Shown here: piece by piece, positions 1 to 5,720 of the stretch
How positions within the stretch are numbered: position 1 is the stretch's first letter
Layout of the letters: the number at the start of each line of letters is the position of its first letter
DNA from: Burkholderiales bacterium
Lineage (GTDB): Bacteria > Pseudomonadota > Gammaproteobacteria > Burkholderiales > Casimicrobiaceae
DNA length: 5,720 nt
Direction of reading: 5' to 3'
NCBI GenBank assembly: GCA_025354075.1
Contig: JANXNO010000246.1
Location: 1 to 5,720, forward strand
Translations under genes and position numbers: made by a program
Notes under the pieces: model-generated
Told to the model about the DNA's origin: nothing
What the model saw: the letters and a program-made list of their open reading frames with translations, nothing else
Databases searched by the model: none

Positions 1-14
1 GTTCACAACCCTCG

Positions 15-37
15 GTCGCGGCAGAGCCGCTCCTACA
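15..37 (-). repeat. REP-like palindromic element ahead of nuoG
   Basis: Read on the minus strand, the element starts TGTAGGA, continues with the perfect inverted repeat GCGGC / loop TCT / GCCGC, and ends GAC. The stem arms are at 18-22 and 26-30 with a 3-base loop. This closely matches the REP class with a GTAGGAGCGGCT head that I recall from Pseudomonas and xanthomonads, where such elements are scattered between genes and are thought to be moved by REP-associated transposases (RAYT). Here it lies 11 bases upstream of the nuoG start, inside a presumed nuoF-nuoG operon junction. The hairpin could affect mRNA stability or expression of the downstream gene, but that is inference. Only one copy is in the window, so repetitiveness in the genome is not shown here. 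Confidence 0.6.
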
Positions 38-48
38 GAGTTCAGTAG

Positions 49-2370
49 ATGTTGAATATAGAAATCGACGGCAAAGCAGTACAGGTTGCACCCGGAAGCA
101 CGGTGATGGACGCTGCCAATCAGGTAGGCAGCTACATCCCGCACTTTTGCTATCACAAGAAATTGTCCATCGCGGCGAACTGTCGCATGTGCTTGGTTCA
201 GGTTGAAAAAGCACCAAAGCCGATGCCCGCGTGCGCAACGCCGGTGACCGAGGGCATGAGGGTCTTCACGGCTAGCGACTACGCGAAAAAAGCGCAGCAG
301 AGCGTGATGGAGTTTTTGCTTATTAATCACCCGCTCGATTGCCCGATTTGCGATCAGGGCGGCGAATGTCAGTTGCAGGATCTGGCGGTTGGTTACGGCA
401 ATTCCGGCTCGCGCTATCAGGAAGAAAAGCGCGTTGTTTTTGTCAAGAATGTTGGCCCGCTGGTGAGCGCTGCCGAGATGAGCCGCTGCATTCAGTGCAC
501 GCGCTGCGTTCGCTTCGGGCAGGAAGTCGCGGGCATTATGGAGCTGGGCATGGGCGGCCGTGGCGAGCATTCCGAGATTCTGTCGTTTGTCGGCAAGTCG
601 GTAGATTCCGAACTGTCGGGCAACATGATTGACGTGTGCCCGGTCGGCGCGTTGACATCCAAGCCGTTCCGCTACAGCGCACGGACATGGGAGTTGCAAC
701 GCCGCAAATCGGTGAGCCCGCACGACGGCCTCAATGCAAATCTGCAAATTCAGGTCAAGGGTGACCGCGTGATGCGCGTGTTGCCGCGCGAGAACGAAGC
801 GGTTAACGAGTGCTGGATTTCGGATCGTGATCGTTTCAGCTACGAAGGCCTGTACACCGAGGATCGTCTGACCTCACCGATGGTCAAGACCGACGGCGTC
901 TGGCATCAGGCGAGCTGGCAAGATGCATTGACCGCAGCAGCCAGCGCGATTGCGTCAACCGTCAAAGCGCAGGGCGGCAATGCGTTGACGGTGCTCATGG
1001 GACCGCACTCAACGCTCGAAGAATCCTACCTCGCCAAACAAATCGCGACCGCGGTTGGCTCAAGCAGCATTGACCATCGCTTGCGTGTGACTGATCCGTT
1101 GCTGGACTCGGGCGGCGGCATTCCGTGGCTTGGACTGAAGGTTTCTGACTTTGCGACCGTTGATCGCTTTTTGGTCGTTGGCGCAAGCCTTCGTCAGGAG
1201 CAACCATTGATCGCCAGCCGCATTCGCGCTCGCGTGAAAAAAGGCGCGATGCTCTCAGTGATTTCGTCGGTTGATGATGATTTGCTGTGCCCTGTTGCTG
1301 CCAAAGTAATCGTCAAGCCTTCCAGCATGGTGTGGGAGCTTGCAGGCGTCGTTGTGGCGCTCGCGAAGCGTCTCGAAACATCACCTCCTGCCCTGAACGT
1401 AACGCCATCGGTTGAAGCCGAGCGCATTGCCGCTGCGCTGGTATCTGGCAAAAAAGTGGCTGTGCTGCTTGGTGATTTGGCGTTGTCCGGCGCTGATGCG
1501 TCGCAACTCGAAGCGTTGGCCGCGAACATCGCAGAGATGTCGGGCGGCACGAGTGGTCGTCTGATTCTGTCTGCGTCAACCGTTTCAGCTTATGTGGCCG
1601 GTGCGGTTCCGGGCGCTGGCGGCAAGTCGGCGCGGGAGGCGTTGACCAGCGGCGCGGGAGCCATGTTGCTCATTGGCTTGGAGCCTGAACTCGATACTGC
1701 ATATGGGCTCAGTGCCTCAAACGCACTAAAGTCGACTTCTAAGGTAATCGCACTCGTAGCCCACGTTAATCAAGCGATGCGGGATAAAGCTGATGTGCTT
1801 TTGCCCATCGCACCGTTCACTGAAACATCGGGTACATACGTCTCGCAAGACGGAACGGTTCAATCGTTCACCGGAGTTGTGCGTCCGCTTGGCGAAACGC
1901 GTCCCGGTTGGAAAGCATTGCGCGTATTGGGCGACTTGTTGCACGCCAACGTAGGCAGCTTTAACAGCAGCGAAGACGTGAAAGCAGCTGCGCTTGCCGG
2001 ATTCGACGCAATGAAACTTGGCGCGGTGCCAGCTGGAATCGCTTCGGTGAAATTGACGACCAGCACCGGTCTTGAGCGCGTCGCCGACGTGCCGATCTAT
2101 CACGCTGATCCGCTGGTGCGGCGCGGCCTCGCGCTGTCGCGCTCGGCCTACGGCAAGCAGGCGCACGTGCGCATGAACGCCGAGACGGCAAAACTACTGA
2201 ATCTGGCCGACGGTGCGACCGTAACTGTGACGCAAGGCGCTGGCAGTGCAACGTCAACTCTGTGTGTCGATGCATCGGTTCCGCATGGCGCAGTGCGCGT
2301 TCCTCTAGCGACAGAAACGTCGGCACAACTCGGCGCAACAACCGATCCGATCACGGTGGTGGCTGCATGA
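49..2370 (+). CDS. nuoG: NADH-quinone oxidoreductase subunit G (complex I iron-sulfur subunit)
   Basis: NuoG is the largest peripheral-arm subunit of complex I and relays electrons from NuoE/F towards NuoI in the cytoplasm. The 773-residue protein opens with a 2Fe-2S ferredoxin-like domain whose N1b ligands are C34, C45, C48 and C62. Next comes H94-C98-C101-C107, the His-plus-three-Cys site of cluster N5. C147, C150, C153 and C197 (in DVCPVG) ligate N4. The rest, from about residue 220, is the molybdopterin-oxidoreductase-like fold found in NuoG, which has no cofactor role in this family; it includes [15 protein letters not shown] from residue 585 and a C-terminal beta-barrel-like domain from about 690. 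The CxxCxxxC set for the extra N7 cluster is absent. The ATG at 49 gives the family's usual N-terminus (LNIEIDGK); its ribosome site is weak (AGAG at 37-40). The stop overlaps the nuoH start. Length fits betaproteobacterial homologues. Confidence 0.97.
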   Translation: MLNIEIDGKAVQVAPGSTVMDAANQVGSYIPHFCYHKKLSIAANCRMCLVQVEKAPKPMPACATPVTEGMRVFTASDYAKKAQQSVMEFLLINHPLDCPICDQGGECQLQDLAVGYGNSGSRYQEEKRVVFVKNVGPLVSAAEMSRCIQCTRCVRFGQEVAGIMELGMGGRGEHSEILSFVGKSVDSELSGNMIDVCPVGALTSKPFRYSARTWELQRRKSVSPHDGLNANLQIQVKGDRVMRVLPRENEAVNECWISDRDRFSYEGLYTEDRLTSPMVKTDGVWHQASWQDALTAAASAIASTVKAQGGNALTVLMGPHSTLEESYLAKQIATAVGSSSIDHRLRVTDPLLDSGGGIPWLGLKVSDFATVDRFLVVGASLRQEQPLIASRIRARVKKGAMLSVISSVDDDLLCPVAAKVIVKPSSMVWELAGVVVALAKRLETSPPALNVTPSVEAERIAAALVSGKKVAVLLGDLALSGADASQLEALAANIAEMSGGTSGRLILSASTVSAYVAGAVPGAGGKSAREALTSGAGAMLLIGLEPELDTAYGLSASNALKSTSKVIALVAHVNQAMRDKADVLLPIAPFTETSGTYVSQDGTVQSFTGVVRPLGETRPGWKALRVLGDLLHANVGSFNSSEDVKAAALAGFDAMKLGAVPAGIASVKLTTSTGLERVADVPIYHADPLVRRGLALSRSAYGKQAHVRMNAETAKLLNLADGATVTVTQGAGSATSTLCVDASVPHGAVRVPLATETSAQLGATTDPITVVAA

Positions 2371-3428
2371 GCAACCCCTTCGAACTGGTACTCGGCACCG
2401 ACTATCCCGCAGTGACCTACGCGTTGTGGACGCTGGTCAAGATCTTGGTGATCGTCGTTCCGATTACGTTGTGCGTGGCGTTTCTGACGTTGTGGGAACG
2501 CAAAGTGATCGGTTGGATGCAGGTGCGTATCGGACCGAACCGGGTGGGCTTTGGCTGGTTGCAACCGTTCGCCGACGTGTTCAAACTGTTGCTCAAAGAG
2601 ATCGTTGTTCCGACCGGTGCCAACAAGGCGTTGTTTTTCATCGCGCCACTGCTTTCCATCGGCCCGGCGCTCGCGGCATGGGCGGTGATTCCGTTTGATC
2701 CCACGTTGGTGTTGGCCAACGCGAACGCCGGTCTGCTCTACATCCTCGCGCTCACATCGGTCGGTGTTTATGGCGTGATCTTGGCGGGTTGGGCGTCAAA
2801 TTCGAAATATGCGTTCATTGGTTGCATGCGTTCGGCCGCACAAATCGTGTCGTACGAAATCGCGATGGGCTTTGCATTGGTCGGCGTGCTGATGTCCGCG
2901 AACAGCCTGAACTTGAGTGACATCGTCAACGCACAAGCAGGCGGGTTGTCGCAGTGGTATTTCATTCCGCTGTTTCCGTTGTTCATTGTGTATTTCATCT
3001 CGGGTGTGGCCGAAACCAATCGCCATCCGTTTGACGTGGCCGAAGGCGAATCCGAGATCGTTGCGGGCTTCCACGTCGAGTATTCCGGCGTAACCTTCGC
3101 GATTTTCTTCCTCGCCGAATACGCGAACATGATTTTGATCGCCGTGCTGGTCAGCGTGATGTTCCTGGGCGGTTGGTTGTCGCCGCTGCCGATCACCAAC
3201 GAGCTCGCTGTGTTCGGCATGAAACCATTCGCCGACGGTTTCTTCTGGCTCGCCGCCAAAGTGTTCTTCGTGCTGTTCTTCTTCCTGTGGATTCGCGCGT
3301 CGTTCCCGCGCTATCGCTATGACCAGATCATGCGCCTCGGCTGGAAAATTTTTATCCCCGTCACACTCGTCTACATCGTGTTCCTTGCGATCGTTATGCA
3401 GACGCCGTGGGCTTCGGCATTCCACTAG
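2367..3428 (+). CDS. nuoH: NADH-quinone oxidoreductase subunit H
   Basis: NuoH (ND1 family) is an integral membrane subunit at the heel of complex I. It forms much of the quinone entry channel and links quinone reduction to the proton-pumping arm. The 353-residue protein has many hydrophobic helices. Family hallmarks are E44-[16 protein letters not shown] at 54-61, [13 protein letters not shown] at 66-78, and an acidic cytoplasmic loop with ETNRHPFD at 216-223 followed by E226, E228, E230, then FHVEYSG ending at 241. I chose the ATG at 2367 because it gives [10 protein letters not shown] and overlaps the nuoG stop as ATGA, which suggests translational coupling. An in-frame ATG at 2262 would add 35 residues of Arg/Ser-rich sequence unlike the family and buried in nuoG, so it is rejected. 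No strong Shine-Dalgarno is seen; GGTGG occurs at 2355-2359. nuoI follows after 12 bases. Confidence 0.97.
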   Translation: MSNPFELVLGTDYPAVTYALWTLVKILVIVVPITLCVAFLTLWERKVIGWMQVRIGPNRVGFGWLQPFADVFKLLLKEIVVPTGANKALFFIAPLLSIGPALAAWAVIPFDPTLVLANANAGLLYILALTSVGVYGVILAGWASNSKYAFIGCMRSAAQIVSYEIAMGFALVGVLMSANSLNLSDIVNAQAGGLSQWYFIPLFPLFIVYFISGVAETNRHPFDVAEGESEIVAGFHVEYSGVTFAIFFLAEYANMILIAVLVSVMFLGGWLSPLPITNELAVFGMKPFADGFFWLAAKVFFVLFFFLWIRASFPRYRYDQIMRLGWKIFIPVTLVYIVFLAIVMQTPWASAFH

Positions 3429-3440
3429 AAGCGAGTTTTC

Positions 3441-3932
3441 ATGATCGCATCCGTCAAACATTTTTTCTCGACCTTCCTGTTGTGGGAGTTGCTCAAAGGC
3501 CTCTCGATCACCGGGCGCTATTTGTTCGCGCGCAAAATCACGGTGCAGTTCCCCGAAGAGAAAACGCCGCAAGGCCCCCGTTTTCGCGGCCTTCACGCAC
3601 TGCGCCGTTACGAGAATGGCGAAGAGCGCTGCATCGCGTGCAAGCTGTGCGAGGCTGTGTGCCCCGCGATGGCCATCACCATCGAATCCGAGGTTCGTGA
3701 CGATGGCTCGCGCCGTACGACGCGCTATGACGTGGATCTCACCAAGTGCATCTTCTGCGGTTTTTGTGAAGAAAGCTGCCCGGTTGATTCCATCGTCGAA
3801 ACGCGCATCCTTGAGTACCACGGCGAGAAACGTGGTGATCTGTACTACACCAAAGAAATGCTGCTCGCCGTCGGTGATCGTTACGAAAAACAAATTGCGG
3901 CCGACAGAGCCGCTGACGCGAGGTTCCGCTAG
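3441..3932 (+). CDS. nuoI: NADH-quinone oxidoreductase subunit I (two [4Fe-4S] ferredoxin-like subunit)
   Basis: NuoI (TYKY/Nqo9 family) holds clusters N6a and N6b, which pass electrons from NuoG to N2 in NuoB. The 163-residue protein has a short N-terminal amphipathic or hydrophobic stretch (about residues 7-30) that normally rests on the membrane, then the [11 protein letters not shown] segment at 47-57. Two classical motifs follow: C64-IA-C67-KL-C70-EAV-C74-P and C103-IF-C106-GF-C109-EES-C113-P. In the family, three Cys of each motif plus the fourth Cys of the other motif bind each cluster, and all eight are present. The C-terminus ([11 protein letters not shown]) is typical for beta/gamma homologues. 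The ATG at 3441 sits 5 bases after a modest purine run (GAAGCGAG, 3428-3435) that overlaps the nuoH stop. nuoJ starts 14 bases after its stop. Confidence 0.97.
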   Translation: MIASVKHFFSTFLLWELLKGLSITGRYLFARKITVQFPEEKTPQGPRFRGLHALRRYENGEERCIACKLCEAVCPAMAITIESEVRDDGSRRTTRYDVDLTKCIFCGFCEESCPVDSIVETRILEYHGEKRGDLYYTKEMLLAVGDRYEKQIAADRAADARFR

Positions 3933-3946
3933 CGCGGCCACTCATC

Positions 3947-4612
3947 ATGCCTGAATTCGCCACCATCGTTTTCTACGTTTTCTCCGCGGTCATGCTGTTC
4001 GCAGCGTCACGCGTGATCAGCGTCAAAAATCCCGTTCATGCCGCGCTGTTTTTGGTGCTCGCATTCTTCTCGGCCTCGGCGCTGTGGATGTTGTTGAAAG
4101 CCGAATTCCTCGCCATCGCGCTGGTGCTTGTCTACGTTGGTGCAGTCATGGTGCTGTTCTTGTTCGTCGTGATGATGCTCGATATCAACGTTGAAGAACT
4201 GCGCAAACAGTTCCGCAGCTATCTTCCTGTGGGATTGTTGGTGGGCGCTGCGGTACTAGTTGAAATGGTATTGCTGCTCAGCTTGTCGTTCGGCAAAAAA
4301 GTCGGCACGACGGGTGGCACCAATGCGGTGGTAATCGATGGCAGCAACACCAAGGCGCTCGGCATTGAACTGTTCACAAAATACATTTACGCCGTTGAAA
4401 TCGCCGGTGTGCTGCTGCTCGTGGCAATCGTTGCCGCGATTGCGCTGACGCTGCGTGATCGTCGCGAAACGCGTTATCAGAATCCTGGTGAACAGGTACT
4501 GGTGAAGCGCAACGATCGTCTGCGCATTTTGAAAATCGCCTCTGAAAAACCAACCGCTGCTGAGACACCCGTCGCTGCTACGGTTGCGTCAAACGCAGGG
4601 GCGACCAAATAA
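3947..4612 (+). CDS. nuoJ: NADH-quinone oxidoreductase subunit J
   Basis: NuoJ (ND6 family) is a membrane subunit between NuoH and NuoK, thought to help carry the coupling signal along the charged axis of the membrane arm. The 221-residue protein shows five hydrophobic segments, roughly 4-22, 29-50, 54-78, 92-114 and 146-169. The third carries the conserved pattern [20 protein letters not shown] (residues 52-71), including E53, Y63 and G65; in the family this helix contains the pi-bulge. The loop at about 116-136 is rich in Gly, Thr and Asn, and the cytoplasmic tail from about 200 is Ala/Thr-rich; both regions vary among homologues. The ATG at 3947 gives a normal N-terminus ([11 protein letters not shown]) but has no evident Shine-Dalgarno, so re-initiation after nuoI is plausible. 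The stop TAA shares one base with the nuoK ATG (TAATG). Confidence 0.95.
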   Translation: MPEFATIVFYVFSAVMLFAASRVISVKNPVHAALFLVLAFFSASALWMLLKAEFLAIALVLVYVGAVMVLFLFVVMMLDINVEELRKQFRSYLPVGLLVGAAVLVEMVLLLSLSFGKKVGTTGGTNAVVIDGSNTKALGIELFTKYIYAVEIAGVLLLVAIVAAIALTLRDRRETRYQNPGEQVLVKRNDRLRILKIASEKPTAAETPVAATVASNAGATK

Positions 4613-4926
4613 TGTCCTTCGAGCCCACCCTCAATCACTATCTGATCGTGGCCGCTGCGCTGTTCACGATCAGCATCATCGGTATTTTCATCAATCGCCG
4701 CAACGTCATCATTCTGTTGATGGCTATCGAGTTGATGCTGCTGGCCGTCAACCTGAACTTCATCGCGTTCTCAAGCTATCTGGGCGACCTCAGCGGACAG
4801 GTATTTGTGTTCTTCATCCTCACAGTGGCGGCAGCGGAGTCTGCGATAGGTCTCGCGATTCTCGTCGTGCTGTTCCGCAACGTCGGCTCCATTGACGTGA
4901 ACCAAATTGGCAAGCTGAAGGGATAG
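4612..4926 (+). CDS. nuoK: NADH-quinone oxidoreductase subunit K
   Basis: NuoK (ND4L family) is a small membrane subunit with three transmembrane helices (about residues 9-27, 32-54 and 64-88) that contributes to proton transfer between NuoJ and NuoN. At 104 residues it has the usual family length. The two membrane glutamates that matter in E. coli (Glu36 and Glu72) correspond by context to E40 ([16 protein letters not shown]) and E76 ([13 protein letters not shown]), with the same 36-residue spacing. The Arg pair in the first cytoplasmic loop is R29-R30. The start overlaps the nuoJ stop by one base, and a Shine-Dalgarno-like AGGGG lies at 4597-4601 inside the nuoJ end, 10 bases before the ATG. 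Both signs point to coupled translation with nuoJ. Confidence 0.97.
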   Translation: MSFEPTLNHYLIVAAALFTISIIGIFINRRNVIILLMAIELMLLAVNLNFIAFSSYLGDLSGQVFVFFILTVAAAESAIGLAILVVLFRNVGSIDVNQIGKLKG

Positions 4927-4928
4927 GA
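4918..4928 (+). promoter_or_regulatory. Ribosome binding site for nuoL
   Basis: The purine-rich run AAGGGATAGGA spans the nuoK stop codon and ends 4 bases before the TTG at 4933. It contains two possible Shine-Dalgarno cores, AAGGGA (about 9 bases from the TTG) and AGGA (4 bases). It is the clearest ribosome site in the window and supports the non-ATG start chosen for nuoL. Confidence 0.65.
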
Positions 4929-4932
4929 CGCT

Positions 4933-5720
4933 TTGAAACTTACCTATCTCATCGTCCCGTTCGCGCCGCTCATTGCGTCCATCCTCGCTGGGTTGTTCGG
5001 CAAGAAAATTGGTCGCAGCGGCGCACACTGGCTCACCATTCTCGGCGTACTCGTTTCGTTTATCGCGTCCTGTTTTGTGTTCGCCGACGTGCTCAAAGGC
5101 AACACGTTTAACGGCCCGCTTTACACATGGATGGTGTCGGGCGGCATTCGTTTTGAGGTCGGATTTCTGATCGACACACTGACCGTCACCATGATGCTGG
5201 TTGTGACGTCAGTGTCGCTGATGGTGCATATCTACACCGTCGGCTACATGCACGATGACCCCGGCTATCAGCGCTTCTTTAGCTACATCTCGCTGTTCAC
5301 GTTCTCGATGTTGATGCTGGTGATGAGCAACAACTTCCTGCAACTGTTCTTCGGCTGGGAAGCGGTGGGTCTGGTGTCGTATTTGTTGATCGGCTTCTGG
5401 TACACCAAGCCGACGGCTATCTTCGCCAACATGAAGGCGTTCCTCGTTAACCGCGTGGGCGACTTGGGCTTCCTGTTGGGCATCGCTTTGGTGCTGGCAT
5501 ACACGGGTAGCTTGGACTACAAAACAGTGTTTGAAAAAGCACCATCGCTCGCGAACATCTCGATCATCATGGGCCCGTTCGGCGTCGTCTCACTGATGAC
5601 TGCGACCTGTATCCTGCTGTTCATCGGCGCGATGGGCAAATCGGCTCAGGTGCCGTTGCACGTGTGGTTGCCCGATTCGATGGAAGGCCCGACTCCGATC
5701 TCAGCACTCATTCACGCGGC
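4933..5720 (+). CDS. nuoL: NADH-quinone oxidoreductase subunit L, N-terminal part (runs off the window)
   Basis: NuoL (ND5 family) is the distal antiporter-like proton-pumping subunit of the membrane arm. The frame is open from a TTG start to the window edge, giving 262 residues of a protein usually over 600 long, so it is cut by the window and not broken. The translation begins MKLTYLIVPFAPLIAS and is strongly hydrophobic. Recognisable family motifs are VGYMHDDPGYQRFFSYISLF (from residue 105), FFGWEAVGLVSYLLIGFW with E143, MKAFLVNRVGD with D177, and GKSAQVPLHVWLPDSMEG beginning G235-K236, then PTPISALIHA. E143, D177 and K236 match by context E. coli Glu144, Asp178 and Lys229, part of the proton path. 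I chose the TTG at 4933 because it follows nuoK by 6 bases, has a good ribosome site and gives a normal N-terminus. The next in-frame ATG (residue 67) would delete the first helices. Confidence 0.95.
   Translation, partial: MKLTYLIVPFAPLIASILAGLFGKKIGRSGAHWLTILGVLVSFIASCFVFADVLKGNTFNGPLYTWMVSGGIRFEVGFLIDTLTVTMMLVVTSVSLMVHIYTVGYMHDDPGYQRFFSYISLFTFSMLMLVMSNNFLQLFFGWEAVGLVSYLLIGFWYTKPTAIFANMKAFLVNRVGDLGFLLGIALVLAYTGSLDYKTVFEKAPSLANISIIMGPFGVVSLMTATCILLFIGAMGKSAQVPLHVWLPDSMEGPTPISALIHA

Noticed and set aside
339..632. Alternative-frame open reading frames inside nuoG and the other nuo genes, on both strands
   Set aside because: They carry no family motif or ribosome site and overlap genes with complete cofactor-binding motifs. 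They are shadows of the real frames.
2262..2366. A 35-residue upstream extension of nuoH in the same frame
   Set aside because: The added residues are Arg/Ser-rich, unlike any NuoH N-terminus, and overlap coding sequence of nuoG. The ATGA overlap at 2367 gives the standard start.
3897..3913. Inverted repeat GCGGC ... GCCGC with a 7-base gap, resembling the REP stem at the left edge
   Set aside because: It lacks the TGTAGGA head and has a longer loop. It also encodes the conserved NuoI tail (AADRAADA), so it is explained by Ala-rich coding sequence.
2796..3941. A 381-residue open frame on the minus strand across nuoH, nuoI and the junction
   Set aside because: It lies fully opposite two well-supported genes, its translation is charge- and His-rich without a recognisable domain, and such antisense frames are expected from the codon bias of the real genes.
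1..5720. A possible novel system, defence island, CRISPR array or mobile gene cargo
   Set aside because: Every stretch from 49 to the end is accounted for by standard complex I genes in the canonical order, with gaps of at most 14 bases. There is no room for extra genes, and no direct repeats or insertion-sequence ends were seen.

Overview
The whole window is one stretch of a proton-pumping NADH:quinone oxidoreductase (respiratory complex I, NDH-1) operon, read left to right on the + strand. The order is nuoG, nuoH, nuoI, nuoJ, nuoK and the first part of nuoL, which runs off the right edge. nuoF is expected just to the left and the rest of nuoL, nuoM and nuoN to the right, but none of these can be confirmed from this window.

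The proteins look like those of a Betaproteobacterium. Support comes from the NuoG cluster-domain wording (for example [20 protein letters not shown] and RKSVSPHD), the absence of the N7 cluster ligands, the NuoH segment [18 protein letters not shown], and the NuoI motif pair. This assignment rests on remembered family sequences, and a related gammaproteobacterial lineage is not excluded. The DNA is moderately GC-rich by eye, and the genes look uniform in style with no sign of recent transfer.

Layout: bases 1-48 are a short junction before nuoG that contains a REP-like palindrome. nuoG (49-2370) encodes the peripheral-arm iron-sulfur subunit. nuoH (2367-3428) encodes the membrane subunit that helps form the quinone cavity. 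nuoI (3441-3932) encodes the two-[4Fe-4S] subunit that passes electrons to N2. nuoJ (3947-4612), nuoK (4612-4926) and nuoL (4933 onward) encode membrane-arm subunits for proton translocation. Genes overlap by 1-4 bases or lie 6-14 bases apart, so one polycistronic transcript with translational coupling is likely. No internal promoter or terminator is visible.

The parts work as one machine. NuoG and NuoI carry electrons from the NADH dehydrogenase module (NuoE/F) towards quinone, NuoH couples quinone reduction to the membrane arm, and NuoJ/K/L carry the conformational or electrostatic signal and pump protons. All key residues I could check are present. I find no novel system here. The most noteworthy non-coding item is the REP-like element right before nuoG, followed by the TTG start of nuoL.
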